Shown: positions 28,198-37,592 of the stretch, in pieces | Layout: every line of letters begins with the position of its first letter | Position numbering within the stretch: position 1 is the stretch's first letter | Assembly (NCBI RefSeq): GCF_004339675.1 | Contig: NZ_SLVM01000005.1 | Location: 113,878-177,877, forward strand | Direction: 5' to 3' | DNA length: 64,000 nucleotides | From: Rhodovulum steppense | GTDB taxonomy: Bacteria > Pseudomonadota > Alphaproteobacteria > Rhodobacterales > Rhodobacteraceae | Program-made: the position numbers and the translations under genes | The notes under the pieces: generated by a model | Database searches by the model: none | Seen by the model: only the letters and a program-made list of their open reading frames with translations | Told to the model about the DNA's origin: nothing

Positions 28198-31100
28198 ATG
28201 GCCCGCTTCTTCATCGACCGCCCGGTCTTCGCCTGGGTCATCTCGATCCTCATCATGGGGATCGGCCTTCTGTCGATCCTGACCCTGCCGATCGCACAAT
28301 ACCCGCAGATCGCGCCCCCCTCTGTCAGCGTGCAGGCGGCCTATCCCGGCGCCTCGGCCGAGACGGTGGCCAATACCGTGACCCAGGTCATCGAACAGCA
28401 GATGACCGGGCTCGACGGGCTGCGCTACATCTCGTCCTCCTCGACCTCGGCCGGTCAGGCCTCGATCACGCTGACCTTCGAGACCGGAACCGATCCCGAC
28501 ATCGCGCAGGTGCAGGTCCAGAACAAGCTCGCGCAGGCGACGCCGCTCTTGCCCGAGATCGTGCAGCGTCAAGGGGTCAGCGTGCGCAAATCCTCGGCCG
28601 GGTTCCTGATGGTGATCGCGCTGATTTCGGATGACGGCGCGCTGGAACAGGTGGACCTGTCGGATTACATGGTCTCCAACCTCGTCGATGCCTTCGCCCG
28701 GATCGAGGGCGTGGGCGAGGTGCAGGTCTTCGGCTCGCAATACGCGATGCGGATCTGGCTCGACCCCGCGAAACTCGCCGCCTTCGAGCTGACACCCGCC
28801 GATGTCGTCGCCGCCGTCTCGGCCGAGAACGCCCAGATATCGGCAGGTTCCTTCGGCTCGCTGCCCGCGCCTGCGGGCCAGCAACTGAACGCCACGATCA
28901 CTGCGCAATCGCTGCTGACCAGCCCCGGAGATTTCGAACAGATCGTGCTGCGCGCGGAAACCGATGGTGGGCTCGTGCTGCTCAAGGACGTCGCCAAGGT
29001 CGAGATCGGCGCGGAAAGCTACGATACCATCGCCCGGCGCAACGGACAGCCCGCGGCGGGCATGGCGATCCGGCTTGCGCCCGGCGCCAATGCGCTGGAC
29101 ACCGCGCGCCGCGTCAAGGCGCAGATCGAGGAATACGCCCAGTTCTTCCCCGAGAACGTCTCCTACGTCGTCCCCTACGACACCACCCCCTTCATCGAGA
29201 TCTCGATCAAGGAAGTGGCCAAGACGCTGGTCGAGGCGATCATCCTCGTCTTCTTCGTGATGCTGCTGTTCCTTCAGAACCTGCGCGCCACGCTGATCCC
29301 GACGCTGGCGGTGCCGGTCGTTCTGCTGGGCACCTTCGGCGTGCTGGCGGCCTTCGGCTTCTCGATCAACACGCTGACCATGCTGGCGATGGTGCTGGCG
29401 ATCGGGCTTCTGGTCGACGACGCCATCGTGGTCGTGGAAAACGTCGAGCGCATCATCGAGGAAGAGGGGCTTTCCCCGCGCGAGGCCACCCGCAAGTCGA
29501 TGGGCCAGATCACCGGCGCGCTGATCGGCATCGCACTGGTGCTGTCCGCGGTCTTCGTGCCGATGGCCTTCTTCGGTGGCTCGACCGGCGTGATCTACCA
29601 GCAATTCTCGATCACCATCGTCTCGGCCATGGCGTTGTCGGTGCTGGTGGCGCTGACGCTGACGCCCGCGCTCTGCGCCTCGATCCTGCGCTCGAAGGAC
29701 GCGGTCCATACAAGACGCGGGCCGTTCGGCTGGTTCAACATCGGCTTCGACAAGCTGACGGGAGGCTATGCAGGCTCGGTCGGCTGGATCGTGCGTCGGC
29801 CGCTCAGGGTCGGGCTGATTTATGTGTTGCTCGCCGTCACGATGGGCTGGATGTTCATCAAGACCCCCACCGGCTTCCTGCCGAACGAGGACCAGGGCCT
29901 GCTCTTCACGCTGATCCAGACGCCCACGGGCGCGACCGCCGAGCGCACCCAGGCCGTGGCAGACCAGGTCAAGGATTTCTACCTGAACGCCGAGGCCGAG
30001 AACGTGAATTCGGTCTTCACGGTGGTCGGCTTCAGCTTTGCGGGTGCCGGCCAGAACATGGTGCTGGGCTTCGTCCAGCTCAAGGACTGGGACGAGCGCA
30101 CCCGCCCCGACCAGGGCGTGCAGGCCATCGCCGGTCGTGCCTTCGGCGCCTTCAGCCAGATCCAGGATGCCATGGTCTTTCCCATCGTGCCGCCCTCGGT
30201 GATCGAACTGGGCAACGTCTCGGGCTTCGACTTCTACCTTCAGGCCCGCGGCGGACAGACTCACGAGGAACTCCTGGCCGCCCGCAACCAGCTTCTGGGG
30301 ATGAGCGCGCAAAGCCCGCTGATCGGCTCGATCCGGCCCAACGGGCTGGAGGACGCGACGCAGTTCAGGCTGGACATCGACTGGCGCGCGGCCGGTGCGA
30401 TGGGGCTGTCGGCCACCGAGGTCGGCCAATTGCTCTCGATCGCCTGGGCCGGGCGCTACGTCAACGACTTCATCGACCGCGGCCGGATCAAGCGCGTCTA
30501 TGTCCAGGGCGAACCCGAGGCGCGCGCGACCCCCGAGGATATCGAGCTCTGGCGCGTGCGCAATGCAAGCGGCGGGCTGGTGCCGTTCTCGAACTTCACC
30601 GATGCGGGCTGGGAATTCGGCCCGCAGGGCCTGACGCGCTATAACGGCGTGCCCGCGATGCAGTTGCAGGGCGGACCCGCCCCCGGCGTCACAACCGGCG
30701 AGGCCATGGCCGAGATCGAGCGGCTGGCCGACCAGCTTCCCCCCGGCTTCGCCGTCGCATGGACCGGCCTCTCGCTGGAGGAACGCGAATCCGGCAGCCA
30801 GGCACCCCTGCTCTACGCGCTGTCGCTGGCGGTCGTCTTCCTCTGCCTTGCGGCCCTTTACGAAAGCTGGGCGATCCCCTTCGCGGTCATGCTGGCCATG
30901 CCCATCGGCGTCCTGGGCGCGCTGATCGGCGCCTGGCTGGGCGGGTTCGAGAACGGGGTGTTCTTCCAGGTGGCGATCCTGACGGTGATCGGGCTGACCG
31001 GCAAGAACGCGATCCTGATCGTCGAATTCGCGCGCGACCGGCAGGTGGCGGGCGAGGATCTGTTCACCGCCATCCGCGAGGCCGCGCGGCAACGCTTCCG

Positions 31101-31302
31101 CCCCATCATCATGACCTCGATGGCGTTCTCGCTGGGCGTTCTGCCGCTGGTGCTGAGTTCGGGCGCAGGCTCGGGCGGGCGCAACGCCATCGGTTCGGGC
31201 GTGCTGGCCGGCACGCTGACGGCTACGGTTCTGGGCGTTCTGCTTGTACCGCTGTTCTATGTCGCGATCCGCCGACTGGCAGGCGGGGTAATGGGACGAT
31301 AG
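28198..31302 (+). CDS. RND multidrug efflux pump (HAE1, AcrB type)
   Basis: The 1034-residue inner-membrane proton antiporter begins [20 protein letters not shown], typical of AcrB. TM4 carries the proton-relay Asp pair in [17 protein letters not shown], and TM10 the Lys in [15 protein letters not shown]. Two large periplasmic loops have the usual porter-domain pattern ([31 protein letters not shown]). The length and 12-helix layout are normal. It begins 33 bases after the adaptor gene. Expression should follow the TetR operator upstream. The substrates cannot be predicted. Confidence 0.95.
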   Translation: MARFFIDRPVFAWVISILIMGIGLLSILTLPIAQYPQIAPPSVSVQAAYPGASAETVANTVTQVIEQQMTGLDGLRYISSSSTSAGQASITLTFETGTDPDIAQVQVQNKLAQATPLLPEIVQRQGVSVRKSSAGFLMVIALISDDGALEQVDLSDYMVSNLVDAFARIEGVGEVQVFGSQYAMRIWLDPAKLAAFELTPADVVAAVSAENAQISAGSFGSLPAPAGQQLNATITAQSLLTSPGDFEQIVLRAETDGGLVLLKDVAKVEIGAESYDTIARRNGQPAAGMAIRLAPGANALDTARRVKAQIEEYAQFFPENVSYVVPYDTTPFIEISIKEVAKTLVEAIILVFFVMLLFLQNLRATLIPTLAVPVVLLGTFGVLAAFGFSINTLTMLAMVLAIGLLVDDAIVVVENVERIIEEEGLSPREATRKSMGQITGALIGIALVLSAVFVPMAFFGGSTGVIYQQFSITIVSAMALSVLVALTLTPALCASILRSKDAVHTRRGPFGWFNIGFDKLTGGYAGSVGWIVRRPLRVGLIYVLLAVTMGWMFIKTPTGFLPNEDQGLLFTLIQTPTGATAERTQAVADQVKDFYLNAEAENVNSVFTVVGFSFAGAGQNMVLGFVQLKDWDERTRPDQGVQAIAGRAFGAFSQIQDAMVFPIVPPSVIELGNVSGFDFYLQARGGQTHEELLAARNQLLGMSAQSPLIGSIRPNGLEDATQFRLDIDWRAAGAMGLSATEVGQLLSIAWAGRYVNDFIDRGRIKRVYVQGEPEARATPEDIELWRVRNASGGLVPFSNFTDAGWEFGPQGLTRYNGVPAMQLQGGPAPGVTTGEAMAEIERLADQLPPGFAVAWTGLSLEERESGSQAPLLYALSLAVVFLCLAALYESWAIPFAVMLAMPIGVLGALIGAWLGGFENGVFFQVAILTVIGLTGKNAILIVEFARDRQVAGEDLFTAIREAARQRFRPIIMTSMAFSLGVLPLVLSSGAGSGGRNAIGSGVLAGTLTATVLGVLLVPLFYVAIRRLAGGVMGR

Positions 31303-31337
31303 CACCATCCGGGGCGAGCGTGGCGCGCCCGCCTGCA

Positions 31338-32369
31338 TCAGGCGGCGTCCGGATCGCCCGTCGCGTCCGCGGTGGGGGAAAAGACGGTGACACGGGCGCG
31401 GCCCGTTCCCTTGGACTGGTAAAGCGCGATATCGGCTTCGCGCATTATCCGTTTTGCATCCGATGCATCCTGGCGCGCGCGCACCGCCACGCCGATGCTG
31501 GCCGAGATACGGCACTCGAATCCGCCCACATGGATCGGCTCCTCGATCTGGCGGATCAGCCGATCCGCGATCCGCGCCAGGTGAAACGGCTCGACGATAT
31601 CGGCCAGAATCATCACGAACTCGTCGCCGCCGATCCGCGCCACCAGATCCTGGGTTCGGCATTGCGCGCGCAACAGATGCGCCACCTCGCGCAGTACCGC
31701 ATCGCCCACGTCATGGCCGTGGCTGTCGTTGACCAGCTTGAAGTAATCGAGGTCGATCTGCATCAGCGCAAAGGGGCGCCCCTGGCCCAGCAGCCGCGCC
31801 AGCGTGGCTTCCAGGCGGCGCCGGTTGGCCAGCCCTGTCAGCGTGTCGGTCGCCGCCTCCTGCTCGGCCGAGACGCGCGCGCCGTTCAGTCGCTGCGCGA
31901 GGCGGCGCAACTCAGCGCTGACGACGGACTTGGCCTCGTGCAGGTAGAGTAATTCCACCGCCAGGTCGGTCGGCGAGAAATCGCCAAGCGTCAGTTCGAA
32001 CCGGCTCACTGCCTCGATAAGCGAGATACCCATCGAGATGTCGAGCATCGCCCCGCCATCGGGCAGGCCCGCGACAAGTCCCTTGAGCGGCAGCGCAGGG
32101 GCGACGGCAAGCGTCAGCTTGAGCGGCCGCCCCTCCAGCGCCAGAAGCCCTCCGATATCGGACACCACGGTCGGCCGACGGAGGGTAAGGATCTCGGTAA
32201 AGGGACGGTCGACAAGATCCACCCCCGCGATCCGTTCAAGCGTCGGCCCCGCCTGCCGCACGCGCCCCACCGGGTCCAGGCACAGATGCATGGGCAAGAA
32301 TCGTCCCAGCGCTGTCCCGGTCAACCCGATCATGCTGTTCGCCACTCCCTCCTGCCGCGTCCCGCGCAT
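31338..32369 (-). CDS. HNOBA-domain diguanylate cyclase
   Basis: The 343-residue product has an N-terminal domain (about 1-135) of the HNOBA type, the PAS-like partner of HNOB domains in soluble guanylyl cyclases. Examples are LGRFLPMHLCLDPVGRVRQA and FTEILTLRRPTVVSDIGGLL. A short coiled signalling helix follows (SAELRRLAQRLNGARVSAEQ), then a GGDEF domain with TLTGLANRRRLE and GGDEF at 247-251. RTQD at 238-241 is a product-inhibition I-site. It should make cyclic di-GMP. The ATG at 32369 shares one base with the stop of the HNOB gene (TGATG), with GGGAG seven bases upstream; GTG 32372 and ATG 32333 are alternatives. The overlap implies that the two proteins work as a sensor-cyclase pair. Confidence 0.88.
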   Translation of the reverse strand: MRGTRQEGVANSMIGLTGTALGRFLPMHLCLDPVGRVRQAGPTLERIAGVDLVDRPFTEILTLRRPTVVSDIGGLLALEGRPLKLTLAVAPALPLKGLVAGLPDGGAMLDISMGISLIEAVSRFELTLGDFSPTDLAVELLYLHEAKSVVSAELRRLAQRLNGARVSAEQEAATDTLTGLANRRRLEATLARLLGQGRPFALMQIDLDYFKLVNDSHGHDVGDAVLREVAHLLRAQCRTQDLVARIGGDEFVMILADIVEPFHLARIADRLIRQIEEPIHVGGFECRISASIGVAVRARQDASDAKRIMREADIALYQSKGTGRARVTVFSPTADATGDPDAA

Positions 32370-32953
32370 CACAGATCTCCCGCCAGAGAGAAGCTGCGCC
32401 CTTCATGGAACGCGGAGTCGAGCAGGCTGATGGTGACCGTCGCCTCGCCGCCCTCGCGGTCAACCACATCAAGCAAGACGAGCGCGCCGTAATCGTCGGC
32501 CATTGCCCGCAGCATACCCTGCAACACGAATTCCGCCCCCGGCCAACTGCCCTTGCAGCGGATCGCGAAGCCGCCCTCCGCATCCTCGGCCAGTTCCAGT
32601 TCAGGCAGTTCCAGATCCGGCACCGCCAGCCGGGCGCGTTCGGGCAGATCGTCAAGCGAGAACAGAAAATCGAGGAACGTTTCGCCACCGAACCGCAACA
32701 AACGGCGTAATGGCTCGAGATCCGGGTGCGAGACGAGGAAGGTTCCCAGATCCTCCAGAATCATCTCGCGCGGCAGGTCGAGCCGGGCGACCGCAGACTC
32801 GAGCACCGCCTCCGTCAACTCATCGGCATAGGACATCATCGCCTCGAATCCGCCGGGGTCCACCTCGGCGGCACGCGCAACACGCGTCCAGCATTCCCTT
32901 CCATAGGTTTCGCTCAGGAAACACTGGATCGCGCGGTTGACGAGACCGTGCAT
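32369..32953 (-). CDS. HNOB (H-NOX family) domain protein lacking the haem histidine
   Basis: The 194-residue product is a stand-alone HNOB domain: MHGLVNRAIQCFLSETYGRE at the start, EAMMSYADELTEAVLESAVA, LEDLGTFLVSHPDLEPLRRL, and the C-terminal MADDYGALVLLDVVDREGG. In haem-binding H-NOX proteins the proximal ligand His lies in a (M/L)D(E/D)(V/L)H context and YxSxR binds the propionates. Here the matching site reads SLDDLPERARL with Pro104 in place of His, and the YxSxR position reads IRCKGSWPG. Both haem motifs are therefore absent. The fold may bind another ligand or act as an apo-protein partner. GGAG precedes the ATG at 32953. Confidence 0.85.
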   Translation of the reverse strand: MHGLVNRAIQCFLSETYGRECWTRVARAAEVDPGGFEAMMSYADELTEAVLESAVARLDLPREMILEDLGTFLVSHPDLEPLRRLLRFGGETFLDFLFSLDDLPERARLAVPDLELPELELAEDAEGGFAIRCKGSWPGAEFVLQGMLRAMADDYGALVLLDVVDREGGEATVTISLLDSAFHEGRSFSLAGDL

Positions 32954-33063
32954 AATAAACTCCGCAGAACGCGTCCAAGTAATCAAACGCGAGTCTGCGG
33001 CGAAGGGATTAAGAATTGGCAAAGCCCGGCAGGGATGCGACCGCCCGCCACCCGCAACCGACC

Positions 33064-34842
33064 TCAGCGCCCGAAGAACAGCGTGCGGCCCTCGACCTCC
33101 AGCGCGTTCAGCCGCTGCGGCACCAGCCGGAACTCGCCCGCGACCAGCGCGTCGATGGCAGCGTCGGCGGCGCGGTAGAAATCGGCGCCGGTCAGGAATT
33201 CGGGGCTGCGCATGGTGAAGCCCACCCCCTCGGCCTCGCGGAAATAGGCCCGCACCAGCAACGCCCCCGCCGGGTTATGCGCCACGATCAGCACCTCCTC
33301 GCCCGCGCGCGGCTCGGACAGATCGGCCAGCACCGCGATGCAGCCCGGATTGCCGCCCGCAGTGCGGTAGGTGCAGGCCCGCCCGATCTGCTGCAACTCC
33401 CACAGGCGCAGGCTCGACAGCAGCCCCTCGGGCAGCGCACGGCCCTCGGGACGCACCGGCAGCATCCCGGCCAGATCGGCGACCAACTGGGCGACATCGC
33501 CGCTTTCGCCCGCCCGCTCAAAGGCATAGGGCGTCTCGGCATTCTCGAGCGCGGCCAGCCGCTCGGCCAGACGCGCGGCCTCGGGATGGTCCTCCATCCC
33601 GGCCAGCCGCACCAGCCCCGCCTGCCCCGCCCGGCCCCATTCCCGCCCGATCGCCCACAGGTCCAGACCGTCGGCCCCGACCCGGCCGCTCTCGAACCGG
33701 GCGATCTGATGGGCCACCGCCATCCGCTGCGGATCGAGCGCGGGCGTGAAGAACCCCGCGACCACAGCCATCGCCACCAGCGCCATGCCGACATTGGCCC
33801 GCCGGATCCGCGCGCCCCAGCCCGGACCGGCCAGAACCGACCCGGCATAGGCCAGCCCATAGCCCAGCGCCAGCGCCGCCATCGCCCCGGCCACGACCCT
33901 GTCCGGCGTCAGGCCGTATTGCGCGACCCGCAGCCAGACCGCCACCCCCGCCAGCGCCGCCAGCGCGGGCAGCAGCAGGGCCAGGAACCGGCAGCACCAC
34001 CAGGTCAGCCCACCCGGCGCCCGCCGCTCGTCGCTGGCATCCAGCCCCGAGGACACCAGCGTCGCCGACCCGAAGGCCATCGCCAGCAGGATCGCCGCCG
34101 CCGAGAAATCGCCGAACAGGTTCGACAACCCCCGGAACGGCAGCGCCGCCAGGAACACCGCCACCACCACCAACACCACCGGCAAGAGCAGCCGCAGCAA
34201 TTGCAGCACCAGCTCGGGCGAGACGTAATCCGACAGCTCGTCCACCACCGCCAGCGCCAGCCCCAGCATAAGCCCGCTCAGCAGATAGGGCATCTCGGCG
34301 CGGTTCATCAGCCGCTCGATCACGTCGATCCCCACCAGCCCCAGCAGCGCGTTCGACAGGAACAGCACGCCCCAGACCAGGCCCACGAACAGCCAGGCCG
34401 CCGCGAACCGGACGACGATCATCCAGGACTGGGTGAACAGCACCGCGTAGTCGGTCGGCCGCCGTCCCGGCCCCAGCCCCGCGATCAGGAAGGGCAGCGC
34501 CAGCCCCAGCAGCAGCGCAAGACCGATCCAGGGATGGCCCGTGGCCAGAAACCCCGCCACATCGTCGAAACGCAGGCTGGCCCAGGCCATCAGCCCCGCC
34601 AGCGGCAGCGCCACCAGCCCCGCCGCCGCCAGCGCGCGGCGCGGCGGCAAGGGGCCGCTCAGCGCCAGCGCGGCGGGAAAGAACGCAGCCCCCAGGCTGG
34701 TGACGAACAGATGCAGCCGCGGCAGCCCGGCCATCCGGTCGGGCAGCACATCCACCAGCAGCCAGGCCGACAGCCCGGCCAGCAGGCCCAGCAGGCCCAG
34801 CCCGACCCGCCCCGACACAAGCGCCGCCCGTACCCCGTCCAT
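33064..34842 (-). CDS. DUF4153 polytopic membrane protein
   Basis: The 592-residue product has about ten to twelve hydrophobic helices in its N-terminal two thirds (for example VGLGLLGLLAGLSAWLLVDV and LLRLLLPVVLVVVAVFLAAL). A soluble C-terminal region follows with Cys residues (ACTYRTAGGNPGCIAVLADL). It fits DUF4153, an unstudied membrane family. The start at 34842 has GGAGG five bases upstream; the ATG-less extension to 34881 is not needed. It lies between pleD and the HNOB gene on the same strand with about 110-base gaps each side, so operon membership is uncertain. No function can be assigned. Confidence 0.85.
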   Translation of the reverse strand: MDGVRAALVSGRVGLGLLGLLAGLSAWLLVDVLPDRMAGLPRLHLFVTSLGAAFFPAALALSGPLPPRRALAAAGLVALPLAGLMAWASLRFDDVAGFLATGHPWIGLALLLGLALPFLIAGLGPGRRPTDYAVLFTQSWMIVVRFAAAWLFVGLVWGVLFLSNALLGLVGIDVIERLMNRAEMPYLLSGLMLGLALAVVDELSDYVSPELVLQLLRLLLPVVLVVVAVFLAALPFRGLSNLFGDFSAAAILLAMAFGSATLVSSGLDASDERRAPGGLTWWCCRFLALLLPALAALAGVAVWLRVAQYGLTPDRVVAGAMAALALGYGLAYAGSVLAGPGWGARIRRANVGMALVAMAVVAGFFTPALDPQRMAVAHQIARFESGRVGADGLDLWAIGREWGRAGQAGLVRLAGMEDHPEAARLAERLAALENAETPYAFERAGESGDVAQLVADLAGMLPVRPEGRALPEGLLSSLRLWELQQIGRACTYRTAGGNPGCIAVLADLSEPRAGEEVLIVAHNPAGALLVRAYFREAEGVGFTMRSPEFLTGADFYRAADAAIDALVAGEFRLVPQRLNALEVEGRTLFFGR

Positions 34843-34953
34843 CGCCGCCTCCGCCCTGCCATGACTGCCCCGGCGGACCATAGCGCCCGCCCGCCGCGGC
34901 GGCCAGTGGCAGCGGCGCAGTCAGGCCGGGGAAGTCAGGCAGCGACAGCGCCC

Positions 34954-36354
34954 TCAGGCGGCAGAGCGGCAGATCTCGACGGTGTTGCGGCCCGACGCCT
35001 TGGCGGCATAAAGCGCGCGGTCGGCCTGCGCCATCAGGGCATTGACCTCGCCCTCGGGGCTGCCGTCTTCCGTGGGCGGACGCTCGCCGCCAAAGGCCAC
35101 GCCGATGCTGATCGTCACGCCGATGGCACCCGGCTCGCCGGACAGGTCCACCGGCCGCGCCTGCACCGCGGTGCGCAGCCGCTCGGCGGTGGCGCAGGCC
35201 TGTTCGAACCCGGTCTCGGGCAGCGCCACCATGAATTCCTCGCCGCCGATCCGCGCCACCAGGTCGACCGGGCGCAGGTTGTCCTTCAACCGGCGCGCCA
35301 CCTCGACCAGCACCGCATCGCCCGCGGCATGGCCATGCTGGTCATTGACCATCTTGAACCGGTCCAGATCGAGCAGCATCACCGCGTAACCGCGCCCGGT
35401 CTCGGCCGCGCGCTCGACGATCCTGCCCAGATGCGGCAGCGCATAGCGGCGGTTGAACAGCCCGGTCAGCGGATCGGTCACCGCCAGCCGCAACCCGTCC
35501 TCGACCGTCGCCCGCAGCCGGTCGGCCTGCTGCTTGCGGCGCAGCTGGCTGCGGATCCGGATCGCCAGTTCCTGCGCATCGACCGGCGCCAGGATCAGGT
35601 CGTTCGCGCCCAGATCCAGCGCCATCGCCGCGGTCTCGCGCGCCGCCTCGGGCACCACGACCATCACCGCGGCATGGCGCGTCGCGGCATGCGCGCGCAG
35701 TTCGGACACCAGCCGCAGCCCCGCCCCCTCGGGGGCAAGCCGCGAATCGACCACGAAGACATCGGCCACCGGATGATCCGCCTGCGAATCCAGCGCCTCG
35801 GCCCGGGTGATCATGGCCAGCGGTTCCGACAGCAGCGGCGCCAGCCCCGCCCGCCAGGTCAGCCCGGTGCGCGGATCGGCCGCGATCAGCGCCACCCGGC
35901 CCGGCGGGGCAAAGATCTCGGGCGCCTCGGCAAAGCCCAGCGCGCGATGGGTGCCGTTGCGCAGCGCCAGTTCCTCGGCGGTCTCGCGGGCGCGCAACAG
36001 GTTGCGCACGCGCGCCAGCAGGATCATCTCGTCCAGCGGCTTCGACAGGAACTCGTCCGCGCCCGCTTCCAGCGCGCGCATCTTGACCTCGGCCGCGCGC
36101 GCCGCCGTCACCACGATCAACGGGATCGAGGCGGTCTCGGGATGCGCCTTCAGCGTGCGGCACAGCTCCGTCGCCTCCATGTCGGGCAATGCCATGTCCA
36201 TCAGGATCAGGTCGGGCCGGTCGCGCCGCGCCGCCGACAGGGCCGAGGCGCCGTCGCGGGCCTGAAGCACATCGTAATGCGCCTCGCTCAACCGCACCTT
36301 CATCACGATGCGGTTGGTGGCCACGTCGTCGACTATCAGGATTCGCCGGGACAT
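34954..36354 (-). CDS. pleD: PleD-type diguanylate cyclase response regulator
   Basis: The 466-residue product has the PleD layout REC-REC-GGDEF. The first receiver has the acidic pocket IVDD, phospho-acceptor D53 (LILMDMALPD) and KPLDE. The second receiver (about 150-275) is degenerate (AALIAADPR-like start, VFVVDSRLAPEG). The cyclase has GGEEF (ARIGGEEFMVAL) and an RPVD inhibition site five residues before it. Phosphorylation of D53 should drive dimerisation and cyclic di-GMP synthesis. No kinase gene is adjacent. GAGGAG lies ahead of the ATG. It is divergent from the DUF3572 gene. Confidence 0.94.
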   Translation of the reverse strand: MSRRILIVDDVATNRIVMKVRLSEAHYDVLQARDGASALSAARRDRPDLILMDMALPDMEATELCRTLKAHPETASIPLIVVTAARAAEVKMRALEAGADEFLSKPLDEMILLARVRNLLRARETAEELALRNGTHRALGFAEAPEIFAPPGRVALIAADPRTGLTWRAGLAPLLSEPLAMITRAEALDSQADHPVADVFVVDSRLAPEGAGLRLVSELRAHAATRHAAVMVVVPEAARETAAMALDLGANDLILAPVDAQELAIRIRSQLRRKQQADRLRATVEDGLRLAVTDPLTGLFNRRYALPHLGRIVERAAETGRGYAVMLLDLDRFKMVNDQHGHAAGDAVLVEVARRLKDNLRPVDLVARIGGEEFMVALPETGFEQACATAERLRTAVQARPVDLSGEPGAIGVTISIGVAFGGERPPTEDGSPEGEVNALMAQADRALYAAKASGRNTVEICRSAA

Positions 36355-36470
36355 CGGCGCCGCTCCTCTGCCTGAAATATCCGAAACTTTTTACCGACAT
36401 TTTCGAGGTTCAGTCTTGGGCAGGAAGTGTTAACAAACCCTTTAACGAGACCCTGGGGCAACGTTTCACG

Positions 36471-36746
36471 ATGCGGAAATCCGCCGAAACACTGGCGCTC
36501 AACGCGCTGGCATGGCTCGCCGGACAGGACTCGCTTCTGGCGGTCTTCCTCGGCGCCACCGGCGCGACCGAAAGCGACCTGCGAAACCGCGCCGAAGACC
36601 CCGAATTCCTCGCCTCGGTGCTGGATTTCCTGCTGATGGACGATGCCTGGGTGCTGGCCTTCTGCCAGGCCCATGACCTGCCGGGCGCCGCGCTGATGCA
36701 GGCGCGCGCCGCCCTGCCCGGCGGCGCCGACCCGCACTGGACCTGA
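36471..36746 (+). CDS. DUF3572 family protein
   Basis: The 91-residue alpha-helical product begins MRKSAETLALNALAWLAGQD and contains LLAVFLGATGATESDLRNRA and VLDFLLMDDAWVLAFCQAHD. This is the conserved DUF3572 pattern of alphaproteobacteria. Its function is unknown. It commonly sits next to pleD, as here. There is no clear ribosome site; the ATG is chosen by family length. Confidence 0.88.
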   Translation: MRKSAETLALNALAWLAGQDSLLAVFLGATGATESDLRNRAEDPEFLASVLDFLLMDDAWVLAFCQAHDLPGAALMQARAALPGGADPHWT

Positions 36747-36818
36747 GCGGGCCTGTTGCATCCGCGCCGGTGGCGCGGCATCACCACGGCAAGCCACGGC
36801 ACAGGACAGCGCAGGACC

Positions 36819-37523
36819 ATGGGCCCGATCACCGCGATTCTCTTCGACAAGGACGGGACGCTGTTCGATTTCCATGCCTCCTGGGGCGATTGGGCGGCGG
36901 AGATGCTCGACCGGCTGGCCGCGGGCGACGGCGCCCGCCACGCCGCCCTCGCCGGCGCGGTGGGATTCGACCCGGGCGCGCGGCGCTTCCGCGCCGACAG
37001 CATCGCCATCGCCGCCACCGTCGAAGAGGTCGCCCTGCGCCTCCTGCCGCACCTGCCCGCCACCGACCCGGCGCATCTCGTCGACCTGCTGAACGCCATG
37101 GCCGCCCGCGCCCGGATGCGCCCCGCGGTGCCGCTCGCCCCCCTTCTCGACCGGCTCGCCGGGCGCGGCCTCGCGCTGGGCGTGGCGACCAACGACGCCG
37201 AAACCCCGGCCCGGTGCCACCTCGAAGCGGCCGGAATCGCCGACCGGCTGTGCTTCGTCGCAGGCTATGACAGCGGCCATGGCGCCAAGCCCGGACCGGG
37301 CCAGCTGCTCGCCTTCGCCGCCGCCACCGGCCGCCGCCCGGCCGAGGTGCTGATGGTCGGCGACAGCCGCCACGACCTGATCGCGGGCCGCGCCGCCGGC
37401 ATGGGCACGGTCGGCGTCCTGACCGGCACCGCCGCCGCCGCGGATCTGGCCGACCTCGCCGATGCCGTGCTGCCCGATATCGGCCACCTGCCCGCGCTGC
37501 TCGACCGCATCGCCGCCCGCTAG
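36819..37523 (+). CDS. HAD-family phosphatase (Gph-like)
   Basis: The 234-residue product has HAD motif I ILFDKDGTLFDFH (nucleophile and acid Asp), motif II VATND, the motif III Lys in GAKPGPGQL, and motif IV MVGDSRHDLIAGRAAGMGTV. The helical cap is of the phosphoglycolate phosphatase type. It probably hydrolyses a small phosphoester, but phosphoglycolate specificity is not proven. The start at 36819 is preceded by CAGGA; an in-frame ATG at 36756 would add a non-conserved leader. It follows the DUF3572 gene by 72 bases. Confidence 0.88.
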   Translation: MGPITAILFDKDGTLFDFHASWGDWAAEMLDRLAAGDGARHAALAGAVGFDPGARRFRADSIAIAATVEEVALRLLPHLPATDPAHLVDLLNAMAARARMRPAVPLAPLLDRLAGRGLALGVATNDAETPARCHLEAAGIADRLCFVAGYDSGHGAKPGPGQLLAFAAATGRRPAEVLMVGDSRHDLIAGRAAGMGTVGVLTGTAAAADLADLADAVLPDIGHLPALLDRIAAR

Positions 37524-37530
37524 CGCCGAG

Positions 37531-37592
37531 CCCTGTTTCTTCTTGGCAAAAATACCCATGCCGCGCGTGCCACCCGCGCGCCGGTGCCGGGT
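37531..37592. repeat. Intergenic repeat copy E (short)
   Basis: TGTTTCTTCTTGGCAAAAAT (then ACCC) matches the repeat core, followed by a short GC-rich inverted stretch (GCGCGTGCC/CACGCGCGCC-like). It lies between the convergent HAD and pgeF genes. Confidence 0.65.

Noticed and set aside
26986..31662. A 1558-codon open frame opposite the RND genes, and similar long frames opposite ileS, pgm, argD and others
   Set aside because: These are shadows caused by high G+C at third positions. They are rich in R, H, Q and D, lack domains, and lie opposite clearly real genes.
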